Of a stretch of 64,000 nucleotides of DNA, positions 53,750 through 64,000 are shown piece after piece. How positions within the stretch are numbered: the stretch's first letter is position 1; each line of letters opens with the position of its first letter. Both the position numbers and the translations under genes were made by a program. The stretch spans positions 81,109,256 through 81,173,255 of the forward strand of contig OX235271.1 of assembly GCA_944472155.2 (NCBI GenBank). The letters run 5' to 3'. The notes beneath the pieces were generated by a model, which was not told the origin of the DNA, searched no databases, and saw only the letters and a program-made list of their open reading frames with translations. Source of the stretch: Trichobilharzia szidati. Lineage: Eukaryota; Platyhelminthes; Trematoda; Strigeidida; Schistosomatidae.

Positions 53750-54100
53750 TTCTTAATCTTATATCTATTTTAACTCTAATTCGATATCCCTCCCCCCTTC
53801 CCTTGAAAGACTGTGATTCGAGTTAATGATGTCACATCTGTGAGGAACTGAGAAAAGTTCTTGCAAAATTTCAACATAAGGAATCTATTTGATATTATTA
53901 TGCTTCTCTTAACATATTTTTTAGCTAAAGGTAGCCTGATTTACTCTGATTGGCTGGTTGAAGATTACTGAGTCGGTCATTGAGTGGAATTATTATTTTC
54001 AACTTGACCAGCTGCAGTATCTTCACTAGTAACAGAGTTGTTGTGAATCGACAGATACATCACTGAATTGAAACTGTAGTGATTTCTATGTACGTTACTA
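53750..54100. other. Unassigned spacer
   Basis: No feature recognised. Confidence 0.35.
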
Positions 54101-54104
54101 ATAG

Positions 54105-54470
54105 ATTTATGCTATAAGATGGTTGCAAGCAAACAGAAGGAAGTCTTTGACCTAGATCTTGTGCTTGTTGGCACTTATCAGTTAGCAAGGCGTATATGCA
54201 ATCTGAAAGGAACTCATATCCCTTATAAGATTCTAACCCGGGGCACTCAGTGCTGCAGTCGGAGACATTACCGCTGATCGACTGACCTCCAGTACGTCCA
54301 AGGTCTTCTGCGGACTGCCTCCAACCCTCTAATATCAACCACTCGCAGTGCAATGTGATGGTGAGCCACCTAGTTTGGTGGCCACTTGACTGACAGAATT
54401 CAGTCTGCAGAAAGCAAACAAAGGACTAGACAATTGACACTACTTACTAACCAGTATCCAATCAAAAACT
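54105..54470 (-). repeat. S2 SINE
   Basis: Minus sense: the end TTTTTGATTGGATACTGGTT (54455-54474), GGTGGCTCACCATCAC block, a head with damaged A and B boxes, and the hammerhead-like region at about 54142-54191 (CTGATAA for CTGATGA, GTGCCAACAAGCAC stem, AAGA for GAAA). Confidence 0.72.
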
Positions 54471-54479
54471 TAGACTATT

Positions 54480-55635
54480 TATGAATAATAGTACTGAAAA
54501 TTGTTTAGCCCTATTCAATAAAAACAATCATGTATAAAGTGATAACAGTTGAACAATTGAAAGAAAGCCTCACTTTTGCAATAACACCTAAACTAGTCAA
54601 CTTTGAATCTCGCTAATACACAACTTCTTGAATACAAGTTAAAAAAATCTTACCACAATCAAGTTACACCCTCTACCGCGTATAAAATTAAAATTAGCCC
54701 ATTTAAAACACACACAACTCTCATCTATTTCAATTTACAAAGCACATCACATTATATCCGAATGAAATTATGTATATTTCTAAAATTTATATACCTAACC
54801 GTTTGTAATGATGACAGAAGTTGACATAAACTCTGATAAGAAGTGAAAATTTGTTGATTATCTCTATTATTTATTTATTTATTTACTTTTTTTATCAATT
54901 CTGACTCATCATTTCAATTCAAGCGCATTTTTATATGCGCACTTTATACGCGCAAACTTTACTCACTGTGTTTCAGTGCAGTTCCGGTATGCGCTTCAAT
55001 CTACACAGACGATTCTCTTTTGTGAGAGAATTTTCCACCAAAGAGAGTGATATTGGTATTAGAGAAAAAGGAATATTTGTGCCAAAAATTATGGATAATG
55101 ATAATAATAACAAATAAATAAACAAAATATACAGGCTTTCCTTTTCTAAGTAGTAATAAAAAAAGGTAAACAAATCAATAAGTAGTATAGAGGATGTAAA
55201 CAAAAAAGTTGGGAGATAAAATTTGAAAAAAACAAGCGAACAAACAAACAAGCAACGGCATTTACATATTTCCTGTGTTTTTATTTATTCACTTATTTTT
55301 ATTTGTCTTATTTCTTAGTCGTTAGAATCCCATAGACCTCTGTGTGCTTGTATGTGCGGATTTCAGATATTACACGTCAGAAGAAGAACAAGAAGAAAAG
55401 AAAATAGTGCATGCGAGCCAAATTAGAAAACGGGAACAAAAAAAATGCAAAAGAATGTGTAGAAATTATAATACAAAGAGAAAGATAAAAGGAATTTAGT
55501 AAAAAAAAACCGGGAGAAATCAGAATGCAAATAGAAGCCTATACATTAGCAATAGCTAATAAAATATGTCTCAGCGTACACATTATGCTGAGTATTATGA
55601 TAATAAATGTGAATAAAGCAAGAACAATAGTGGTT
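54480..55635. other. Unassigned AT-rich spacer
   Basis: Contains A-rich and (TTTA)n stretches near 54866-54892. ORFs at 54935-55117 and 54973-55251 lack motifs. Confidence 0.4.
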
Positions 55636-55638
55636 TGG

Positions 55639-55688
55639 GCAGAATAATATGGTACCATCATTTATTTCGTTGGCTTCTCATCAGCTGC
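55639..55688 (-). ncRNA. Hammerhead ribozyme in PLE-E 3' end, canonical core
   Basis: Minus strand: GCAG (55685-55688) pairs with CTGC (55639-55642). The core CTGATGA (55678-55684) and GAAA are both canonical. Stem III pairs ATAA with TTAT, and ATGG with CCAT around the TA centre. Stem II (GAAGCCAAC) is weak, as in the sister copies. Confidence 0.72.
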
Positions 55689-56465
55689 TTACAGCCTCAA
55701 CAGATTATAATTATTAAGTTCATGTACAGGATAGTTTTAACATACTTTCAAATTTTACATGATGTCAGTTGACAGGAGGTTCCGTAATTAGCGAACAGTG
55801 CTCAGAAAACGACACTTATATAGTTTTTGCACAGGGAGTTCAAGTTTAAACAAAGTAAATGTATGCATACAATGGTAAAGGAGTTGTGTAATAAAGACGG
55901 GAGAGATGCGTAAGATGATAAGTGACTAATAAATTGGGTAACAATGTACTGATTTCAACTCAAATCGTAGAGACAAGAGACAAGCAAAATTACATTAAAT
56001 GGGAAGGGGAGGGAGGTTAAAGCCAAAGACCGCGCAATCAAATGAAAGAGGGAGACAATAAAGACATCCAGTTACCAGGGCGGGGTCAGGAAAGATTGAG
56101 AACTGCTTCTTTCTGAACACATGAATCGGGTTTCAAGCGTTTGATTGAGATTGCTTCGGTAAACTTGAGGAGAACTGAGCTTTCTTGTCGATTGATAATT
56201 TTAAAGGATTTCGCGATTTCCACCTCATGGTACCCGTACCAAGGAGATACCTGGTAATGGCACAATTGTAAACATTTGTCCCCTTGAGACTCAGGCTTCT
56301 CGGTACATGTTCAGAAAATCGGAGATGTGCCCTCCATTCTCCTTTCCCAGTGTAACCGCTACTACAGATACACGTAAATTTGTATATACAGTTGGATTTA
56401 ACATGAGAAGGGTATCTGACTGCACCAAAAGGCACGTAGTCCGATATGTGATTAAAGTTCGAATA
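55639..56465 (-). pseudogene. PLE-E copy: GIY-YIG region and ribozyme end
   Basis: Minus strand: YPSHVKSNCIYKFTCICSSG, YTGKGEWRAHLRFSEHVPRS, then IDKKAQFSSSLPKQSQSNA and the C-terminal SLPRPW-like end near 56075. YIG has become YTG, a likely inactivating change. The 3' UTR leads to the hammerhead at 55639-55688. It diverges more from 29221-30607 than 24369-24852 does, so it is older. Confidence 0.85.
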
Positions 56466-56467
56466 CA

Positions 56468-56690
56468 GTGATCATTCAAATTATTTCACATACACTGAGG
56501 ACACCGTTAAGTGACATCACGTGCCAGATCATTGAGTGGAACGCGAATGGGAAAAGAAGAGTTGAGCATCCGAGGACGATACGGAGGAGATCTTGTGAGG
56601 AAGAGATGACAGCCTGTAAGCAGTCATGGAGTCAACTAAAAATGACCGCTGGGAACAGGATAAAGTAGTGAGGGGTTGGTGTACTTACGT
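56468..56690 (+). pseudogene. RTE-3 LINE 3' fragment
   Basis: HTLRTPLSDITCQIIEWNAN, GKRRVEHPRTIRRRSCEEEM, ACKQSWSQLKMTAGNRIK: the RTE C-terminal tract, open for 66 codons. Its 3' side faces the 3' side of the minus-strand RTE next to it. Confidence 0.8.
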
Positions 56691-56699
56691 CTTCATTAG

Positions 56700-57785
56700 C
56701 TATCTCCAAGACTGCCCTTAAGCTGTCATCCCCACATCACACAATCTCCAGTCGTTTCATTCTCGGGTTCCCCTCCAGGTTCTGGCGTGTGATTTCACTC
56801 AACGACCACCTCAGCGTTTTACCGATCCATCTCTATTTCCTTCGGCATATTTGTTGAGTAATAGGTTCCTGACTACTTCTCTATCGGAGTCTTTCGTGGC
56901 ATCTTTTCCATTTTGGGCGTCTGAACTTCAGTATGGAGCCAACAAAGACAGCCGTTAGTAAAAAGTCGGTAGCTGACTGTTGTAAATGCCTTCTGTGATG
57001 CACCAAATATCTAAGCCAATTAGGAAAACTGACTTAACACTGGTGCTTATTATCTGAATTTTGTTCTTTATGCTGAGTGAAAAGGATTTCTGAACTGATT
57101 TCAGAGTGATGAAGTTTTGTCTTGTCTTTGCGATTCTGTTTTTGACATCCTTGTCGGTGTAACTTGCAGGTGAAACTATTCCACTGATATTAACTGGTGC
57201 TTGTTGGTTAGTTATCTTCATTACCTCCGTCTTCTCTGTGTTCATTTGAAGTCCTGTTTTTGCTACTTCAGCCAACTTGTTGGTACATATCTTGTAGAGA
57301 CTTCTTAGCAGTCCAGAGTATTCCTGTCTTGTCTTTCTCTCCCTCTCTGCAATCTGGTGCATATATTAACATAATCCGGTCTACCTTAATCAAGAATATC
57401 ATCAGTGATTGTAGATAGTCTTGTCTTACTCCTGTTTTTACTTTGAAGGCTTCGTTGAATTCTCCACTGTGGTTCACTTAACACTTGTCATTGTCATATA
57501 GTTGTTGATTGAGTTTGATAAACGCTCAGGGAAAGTCTGTAGTGTTGAAGTAGTTTCCAAATTATTTCGCGGTCAATGCTGTTGAAGGCGTTTTCAAAAT
57601 CAATGAAGCTGAGGTAAACATTTAACTCCCATTCTATGCTCTGTTCGATTACGGTGCACATCACTGAAAATCTGATGACCATATGGTTTTCTTTTCTTGC
57701 ATTTAGCTTGTTCCAGGTTGGCGGAGTTATGCATCCAGTGCATCTTTTGAATCTCTCCAAGTTTACTTGACTACATTCAACCTAC
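56700..57785 (-). pseudogene. RTE-3 LINE, RT to C-terminus, decayed
   Basis: Minus strand: VYLSFIDFENAFNSIDREII with WKLLQHY, EFNEAFKVKTGVRQDYLQSL, KTGLQMNTEKTEVMKI, PASYTDKDVKNRIAKTRQNF, IQIISTSVKSVFLIG, then the WIGKTLRW-like end. The catalytic FADD block is disrupted between 57270 and 57480. Three frames are used in turn, so it is dead. The endonuclease is absent. Confidence 0.82.
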
Positions 57786-57874
57786 AGTACACACACACCA
57801 ACTAGGACATGAACACTTTTTGAAGAATTCTTATTGTTTATTCCTAATTGAATCAGAATGAAATATTAAAATTT

Positions 57875-58300
57875 TCAAGGGTTGGTTTGTAAGGATTAGA
57901 TTCGTTTTTACGAGTATGACCACAGATTGATATCAGTTAGTGACTTGCTACAGGACAGAGTTTCCTGCAGTTCTAGTGAGAAGTCATGACCAGTGAGGTC
58001 CACCCAGTCAAGAGTGAGGGTAGATTTCCCTCCGATGACATTGGTTGGTGGTCGCATTAAATCATGAATTAGTAGAAGTTAGAATTCATGGACTGGTCGC
58101 TTTGTCAGGTCTCAGTGGCTGAATGGTATACGAGCTAGCTTGCCTTGTAACCGGAAGGTCCTGGGTTCTAACCCTGCTGGTGGGTGTATACTGCCGATGA
58201 CTTCCAAATCAGGATGGGGGGAGCAGCTGTCCAGTACTCCTTGCTGGTTTTCAATGGTTCTCTAACTGATATCAGTCGGTGGTCATACTCGTAAAAATAT
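57875..58300 (+). repeat. S1 SINE, long form
   Basis: Inverted tail (57884-57945), 5' block (CCTGCAGTTCTAGTGAGAAG and GATGACATTGGTTGGTGGTC), head (CTCAGTGGCTGAATGGTATA, damaged B box GGGTTCTAACCC), hammerhead region (58187-58240: ATACTG, CCGATGA, then AGCTGTC with CAGTAC) and tail. The GAAA is lost. Confidence 0.75.
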
Positions 58301-58321
58301 TAGAAACCTAACAAAAAGTAC

Positions 58322-58552
58322 CGCGTCGGTGGCATAGCGGTTAGGACACTCGCCGACCATGCACATGGTCCGGGGTTCGATCCTCGGCCGGCGCACTCCT
58401 TTACCTCGCTAAGTCAATAATAAGACTGGTAATGAGGAAAGGTTGGGCATGAGGCTAGCAACCCCATCCTGTAAAATAAACACTGCTACAGAAGCTTCAG
58501 GCCTCTAGCTTGAAGCCCTATGTTTCACTAGGAACGTGAAGGAATAAAAAAA
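58322..58552 (+). repeat. S3a SINE
   Basis: Well-preserved: GCGTCGGTGGCATAGCGGTT head, GGGGTTCGATCCTCGGCCGG, body, and tail TTGAAGCCCTATGTTTCACT, AGGAACGTGAAGGAATAAAA. Immediately follows the S1 copy. Confidence 0.85.
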
Positions 58553-58559
58553 GTACTTT

Positions 58560-59230
58560 ATCTAATTTTAATGAAATAAAAGTCAATATTTAACTGCTTC
58601 ACTGGAATTTATACTTTTACGATTTCTAAACATATAGCCAAATAACTATCGAGATGAATAAAAGTAGAAAGTTAAAAGGAAATCAGAAAGGAAAGAATTT
58701 TTAAATGACAAATAACTTTGGATGAATCATTCACTCTAGCACACAAACCCGGTAGCAATCATTCATCCTTATAAACAGAAACGAGAATACATTCTTTCGT
58801 ATATGACAACTAGACTAGACTGGACTGGACATGATAAAGGCACTCTATGATAACTATAAACATATTCTTTTTCTACTGCCCTTTTCGTTTAGTTAGAATA
58901 GAAGAATGTAAAAGGAGAAAAAAAAATTGATTTTGGAATGAAACTAACTCTGATTTTCTTCCTATGAAATACTTTTCTACCTACCCATCTACACTGTGTA
59001 TATATATACTTTGTTTATCTAATAATATAAAGTAGTTAATTTAAACAAGCGACTAGTCATTACGTTGTGGAAAACAACACGACAAAGACATGAAATTCTG
59101 GAACAAAATTGTCTAGAATAATGAAGTCAAAAGTCAAAATACGGAAAATAACAACGTTTAATTGTAGCACTGAAGAGCGAAAATGACTAGTTATGTCCGA
59201 AATTATTCAATACGGAAGAAATCTACGACT
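58560..59230. other. Unassigned spacer
   Basis: No feature recognised. Confidence 0.4.
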
Positions 59231-59234
59231 CAGG

Positions 59235-60447
59235 AAATGATCAGTTACGAATCGCTAGAAGACACAGTGTTAGCTTAACAAGTGGTTGTACACCTATTTT
59301 TCTGATAGGATGCAAGCAGTACACTGTTTACAATAGGAAGCACTCCAGTGCTTCACTTACTTTAGCTGGTGTTTCTCAGCTGGTGCTGTTCTTTCTCCTT
59401 TTCTATTTTCCTTCTTTTTCTTACATGACTTGTTGCATTTTAACGAAGCTAATTTTGTTAAGTATGCCAATGATCTGACTGTTTCTATGCTGGCGGTTAC
59501 TTCTTAGTTAGACTGTTTCAATATGAATAACTTTTTATCAGAAATTAGTCAGTGGTCTTCATCCCTGTAAATGTCAGTTGGTTAATTTCACTTTCAGATT
59601 CAATCGCGACTTGCGTGAACTGGTTAGTTCGCCTGGTTTCACTATCATAGATGGCAATGGAGTTAAAATCAAATCGAATGCTAAATACCTAGGACTGTGT
59701 ATTTCCTCTAATCTTTCCTGGTCTTTCCAAGTCATGTTAGTTTCCAGAAAGATATTTCGTCTAATGTCCTTCTTAAGGATGTCAAGACAATCTGGTATCA
59801 TTCTGTCTCTACTGTTAGGCTTTGTTAATTCTTCTATTCTATCTATACTTCTTTATTGTGCCCCCCTCAATCTTTACCGGGCTACCTAAGAAAGACTATG
59901 TTATACTGCGTAGGTCACTAAAAGCCGTCAGTAGGGCGAGTGTAGTGTTGCCAAACCAACTCGTTAATACTATTATAGATAGACATCTGGATTCCTGTAA
60001 GAAATTAGCAAATATTATCCTGTCAGACTTTGAACATCCTCTCCACACACACACAACTCTCTCCTTCCATCTCATCGGGTAGAACTAGAAGCAATTATAG
60101 AAGACTGTATGCTCGGATGGCTAAGTACAAAAACTCTACATTACCTTATTTACAACAAATTTTATGTGATAAGAAAAGTGTAAGGTGGGAAGTTATCAAC
60201 TTACTGAGAAACTGTAAGTAAACGGCATTTTTTGGTTCTCATTGTTACATTGTTGTTAATATTTTCACTTGATTTAATTTTAAATTCATTTCGTATGCAA
60301 GAATATTATTAATGTCAATGCCCTGTTTTAATTAATGCTCTTCTAATGAGAAAATTAGATACAATACTGTACTACTACACGCTGAAAATTCCATATTTGT
60401 ACCTAAAGTACTGTTTCCGAATAAAGCTATTATTATTACTACTTAAA
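59235..60447 (+). pseudogene. Decayed 5'-truncated copy of the CR1-like LINE
   Basis: Homologous to the second half of the ORF at 18078-20924: a frameshifted palm with YANDLTVSM (YADD changed), then FTFRFNRDLRELVSS, NAKYLGLCISSNLSWSFQV, FTGLPKKDYVILRRSLKAVS, SSGRTRSNYRRLYARMAKYK and the end WEVINLLRNCK. Frames change near 59570, 59880 and 60060. The 3' terminus GCTGAAAATTCCATATTTGT, GAATAAAGCTATTATTATT is preserved and is the end resembled by S3b SINE tails. Confidence 0.88.
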
Positions 60448-60449
60448 AA

Positions 60450-60925
60450 AAGACTTAATGAACATTCCCTCATATCGATGCATGTAGACAGTTACGGACA
60501 TCATTTTGAATAGGAGAATGCATAAATCTTAAACAAACGAAACGCCAAAAAATGTCAGGGAATCTCCCTAGACACACTAATAATTGAAAGGAAGTCATGT
60601 GGATAAAAGTTCAACTACCAAGTAAACAAAATATTCATTATCAATACCAATGAACAGTTGAGTAAGAAAACTCGCCTGAGGTCATCATAAGAGGCGGCTA
60701 TTCAGCTCATGCAGAATTCTAAAAGCTCTCTTCATTTTAAGCTTAGTACCGAAAGTGGTGTCTAGAGAGACGGTGAAATCTTAGCAGTTGAACCGTCTAA
60801 CCGAGAGAACACAACCACACCGTTATTTATAAATACATATGCATTGAACACACTGACACCATGACAGCGTGATTGACAATTTACTTGCCTTTTTTGCGAT
60901 GACTATGTTTCTGTTAGTTTTCAAG
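60450..60925. other. Unassigned spacer
   Basis: No feature recognised. Confidence 0.4.
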
Positions 60926-60929
60926 CTTT

Positions 60930-61510
60930 TTAGAGTTGCTATTTCGGTTTTAGTGATAAGTTGTTTCGTCTTTTCTTCTGGTGTTTCAGTGTCAAGGCAT
61001 ATTGTGCTCTGACTTGTTTTACAGTGGTTTTGTCTTTCCCCATAATGCTACTTCAATACTAGGAATGAAATCTTCAGGTTTCAGTCTATTAACAACTACA
61101 GTGAAGTTTAATCCTTTTTCAAGTACTTTTATTTCATTAGAACTTAAGGCTCTTGTTGGGAGGTTAATTACCCACTTTTGTTTTATCGATAGTTGACGGT
61201 ATTTCATTATTGTGAATCCTTTTTCTTTAGCAGGATATACTTCTTCCATTCTTTCTGTTGGACTTTTTAATTTGAATATTTTCGGATTTATTAAATGCAG
61301 ATGAGCTTGAATTTTTCGATGTTTCGAGTAACATTTCATAATCCTTGTAATGAACGACAATTTTCATTTTCGACTTCAGTTGTTCAGTCTTATGTCTGAT
61401 GATAGTTAGCTTACTGATAATTCTGTTGCAATTGTTAATACTGCAGCACTGTATGACATTTAAAATAAATTTATCCAATAAGGAATTACATTCTACCACA
61501 GTGCCCAAGT
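60930..61510 (-). pseudogene. PLE-B N-terminal region with 5' terminal arm
   Basis: Minus strand: KWVINLPTRALSSNEIKVLE, KGLNFTVVVNRLKPEDFIPS (61040-61180) fits the conserved N-terminal tract that precedes the reverse transcriptase in PLEs (an LS-x2-E-x3-L-x-KGLNF pattern). A Lys-rich helical stretch lies upstream (61210-61430) in another frame. At 61430-61510 the plus strand has CTACCACAGTGCCCAAG and AATTTATCCAATAAGGAATT of the PLE-B arm, so this is a PLE-B 5' end. No RT core follows. Confidence 0.65.
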
Positions 61511-61704
61511 ACTACACTTAAATTAATCTACCTGCCTACCCTCGTACTTTCCGACTTCGTTTATTGTCCTCTGGAAAAGACAACAAAACTTGTCATGTAT
61601 AAGTAATCACAAAATGAATTTTTCTGGTTAGAAAAAATATACGAGCAAGAGAATCAGAATCCTATTGCTGAGAGGAATGTCCAATGGAGTCAGGGTGTAA
61701 AATA

Positions 61705-61990
61705 CCTCCTCAATTAGTTACAGGACTTCATCATGAGCTGACATCAGTAAGAGAACCATTGGAAAACCTGCAGGGAGTACTGGACAGCTGTTTCGTCCTC
61801 ATTTGATGCTCTTCATCAGTGCGCACCCACCGCAATGGCTCAAATCCAGAACCTTCTGATTACAATGCTAGCGAGCTGGTAGACCATAAGGCCACTGGGA
61901 ACCGACCCAATGGCCCATGAATTCTAACTTCTGCCAATCCTCAATTCCTTTGTGCAGCATACACTGCTCAGAGGGTTAATGATAATATAG
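61705..61990 (-). repeat. S1 SINE with good ribozyme arm
   Basis: Minus sense: head with damaged B box near 61845, hammerhead region (61777-61822) and tail to 61708. The right half resembles the S1 5' block only weakly. Confidence 0.75.
61777..61822 (-). ncRNA. S1 hammerhead-like core
   Basis: Minus strand: CACTG and CAGTAC (five pairs, one mismatch) as stem I, ATGAAGA (or CTGATGA if read three bases earlier), GAC before an intact GAAA, then CAGCTGTC. This copy keeps GAAA and stem III. Which register is the true core is unclear. Confidence 0.55.
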
Positions 61991-62290
61991 ACATTTATAA
62001 ACTATAAACGTATCATAGAAGAATAGAAAGAATTATTTATTCTTCTTTTCATAGAGTAATACTTCAGCTGAAATATTCTTGGAAGATAGAATTTTTAAAA
62101 AAGTAATCGAATGTCGGAAATCATGGTTGCACCATGGACATTAGATAGACAAGTTTAGTTCGATATGATTTTTCGCAAATAATTGGATTTGAATGCATTA
62201 ACGCTAATTCACACGAATCATAGTAGTTACATAAAAAAAGACTTTTAGAAAATATATTTAAGTTTTCTTTATGGACTAGTTGTAAGAAAA
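61991..62290. other. Unassigned spacer
   Basis: No feature recognised. Confidence 0.4.
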
Positions 62291-62292
62291 TT

Positions 62293-62530
62293 TAGCATCG
62301 GTGGTTCAGCAGTAGGATGCTCGCCAACTATGCATGTGGTTCAAGGTTCGATTCCAGGCCGGCAAACACTTCCACCTCACCTAGTCGGTTGTAACTCTGA
62401 TCGAGAGGGAAGGTTGGACTTGGGGCTAGCAACCTCATCCCGCAAAAACATCACTGCTATTGAAACTTCAAAGCCGAAGCTTGAAGCCCTGAGTTCCGCT
62501 CGGAACGTAAGAGGAATAAAATACTAATAA
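62293..62530 (+). repeat. S3a SINE
   Basis: Head CATCGGTGGTTCAGCAGTAG, AAGGTTCGATTCCAGGCCGG, body CCTCACCTAGTCGG, GGGAAGGTTGGACTTGGGGC, tail CTTGAAGCCCTGAGTTCCGC, GGAACGTAAGAGGAATAAAA. Confidence 0.8.
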
Positions 62531-62825
62531 ATGAATGTAAGAGAATCTGGATTACAACAACTACTGAATAATCTAATAAGTAGTATCGACTACAAAGGTT
62601 TTTATTGCACCCATTTTGAATACTTTTGCTTTTATTCTTTGTGATTTAATGGTGTCCAATTTTCAGAGTTAGATCAATCGTAAACATATAAAATCCAAAC
62701 AGTTAATAATTACCAAAAATCTTTTTGTTATTATGAGGTCTCAATCAAACACTTTTACAAATAAGCTGTTTGTGATCAGTGCTTTATTCATAAGGAAGAA
62801 GAACTGACCAGTGATTGTTTGTTAT
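62531..62825. other. Unassigned spacer
   Basis: No feature recognised. Confidence 0.4.
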
Positions 62826-62829
62826 TATT

Positions 62830-63550
62830 ATTGTTTCCTTTAATGCCTAGAGGAAAAAAGGGCTTCAGCCACACGTCTCCATTGCGTTTGGTTCTCCGCT
62901 AAAGTTTTCACCAGGCTCTACGTCTGCCCACATGCTTTCATCTCCCCTTCACATGACCTCCTACATGTCACCTTCTCACTGACGACCAACTCGCCGCTTC
63001 CCATTCGGTCGGGTTCCACTCTAGTGATGGCCTGGCGTGTGATTTCACTTGATGGCTTGTTTTCTCAGAGTATGGCCAATCCATCTCCATTTCTTCCTGC
63101 ATCTTTGTTCCACAATCGGTTCCTGCTGGGTTGGTTCGCTCCCAGAGATCCCTGTTGCTGATATTTTCTGGCTGGTCATCTGATCTTGAGTAGTACTGAG
63201 TGAAGATAGCCGTTGATGAAGGTCTGTAGCTTGTTTGAAGTGCCCTCCATTACGCGCCAAGTCTCTGATCCGTATAGTAGCACTGACTTTACAGTGGAGT
63301 TGGAAATCCGGATCTTATTTTTCTTCATGCTGAGTGCTGTTGACCTCCACACAAACTTGAGAGAAATGAAAGCTTGCCTTGCTTTCCCGATCCTCGCCTT
63401 GATATCCTCATCAGTTCCGTCCGCCTGTAGTTGAAACGATGCTTCCCAGGTAGGTAGGTAAAGGAGGTTGCTTCTTTCAGATTTCTCCCATTTATGCTGA
63501 TTGTTGTCTGTTGTTGTCGTTGTGGCTGTTACTGTTGTTGATATCAAATT
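62830..63550 (-). pseudogene. RTE-2 LINE 3' fragment
   Basis: Minus strand: KSERSNLLYLPTWEASFQLQ, DIKARIGKARQAFISLKFVW, RISNSTVKSVLLYGSETWRV (63240-63470), then [20 protein letters not shown] (63070-63140) in another frame, ending CTCTAGGCATTAAAGGAAAC and AATAATAATAAC. Longest RTE-2 3' copy besides 32227-33480; the RT palm is absent. Confidence 0.87.
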
Positions 63551-64000
63551 GTAGACTAAGACATGCCAAGGGATTTGGGTAGTCTCATTATTATAATCAT
63601 TAGTTTGAAAATAAACTTTAAAATATTGTATTCATATATTGGACTGACTGTACTAGTTTTAAGATAGTTTGCTTATCTAACACTTCTTCAACTCACAACT
63701 GATCTATCTTCAACCATAAGCCTAGTTTACGGCAGTTAAATAACTTTAAATGGAATGCGGAGGTATATTAAACAAAGAGGGATTTGTTTATAAACTAAAT
63801 GTCAGATTGATTTATCAGACATTAGTTGTCACTGGTGGTGACTAACTGTGGAATCCAGGATGCTCAATTCTTCCTATTTGGAAAAGTAAACATTGACTTT
63901 AAGTTACTATTGTCCTAGCTAATTTCAGTCCCCTGTTGGTTGATTACGTTAGACCAAAAGTCTTAATCTTTGCTGACATGTCGACTCTTAGTATGAACTC
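63551..64000. other. Unassigned window end
   Basis: No coding feature. A block near 63830-63880 (GGTGGTGACTAACTGTGGAA, TCCAGGATGCTC) resembles 22625-22665. Confidence 0.4.

Noticed and set aside
1..64000. CRISPR arrays, operons, ribosome binding sites, bacterial insertion sequences
   Set aside because: The window is eukaryotic by splice sites, SINEs and LINEs. No such structures seen.

Overview
This is a gene-poor, AT-rich eukaryotic window with flatworm character. It is most likely from a blood fluke (Schistosoma or a close schistosomatid). The evidence is the mix of repeats: RTE-clade and CR1/Jockey-like LINEs, many Penelope-like retroelements (PLEs) with GIY-YIG endonuclease domains, LTR-retrotransposon debris, and tRNA-derived SINEs that carry hammerhead-ribozyme cores. 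Species is inferred from this mix, not proven. There are no operons, CRISPR arrays, rRNA genes or convincing functional tRNA genes.

Only one host-gene segment is well supported. It is a large exon on the minus strand at about 46787-48093. It opens with the C-terminal end of a Ser/Thr protein kinase domain and continues into a long polar, Asn/Ser/Thr-rich tail. It has a splice acceptor at its 5' edge and a GTAAGT donor just before the in-frame stop. Its upstream exons would lie to the right, but I could not find them. Two other ORFs (39505-40056 minus, 53536-53748 plus) are possible but unproven.

Almost everything else is transposon. 0-5 kb: SINEs, an RTE 3' end, a PLE. 5-17 kb: PLE fragments with inverted terminal arms, several SINEs, a solo LTR. 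17.8-22.3 kb: a minus-strand PLE split by a LINE with an intact 948-residue endonuclease/reverse-transcriptase ORF. 22.7-31 kb: PLEs and RTE fragments, including two insertions dated by target-site duplications. 31-38 kb: RTE, a solo LTR, decayed PLEs. 38-46 kb: mostly SINEs and unassigned AT-rich DNA, then a PLE with a nested SINE. 48-64 kb: SINEs, RTE fragments facing each other, a decayed second LINE copy, a PLE N-terminal fragment.

The unifying theme is self-cleaving-RNA-like ends. At least five PLE families end in hammerhead-like folds, and two tRNA-headed SINE families (S1, S2) carry hammerhead cores. Both PLEs and S1 SINEs are often bracketed by inverted copies of the ribozyme-bearing end. 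A third SINE family (S3) uses one tRNA-like head with two different tails, one like the RTE 3' end and one like the CR1-like LINE 3' end. Family labels (PLE-A to PLE-F, S1 to S3, RTE-1 to RTE-3) are local to this report. Sense for a SINE means the reading direction of its tRNA-like head. Repeat boundaries without a stated duplication are approximate (tens of bases).
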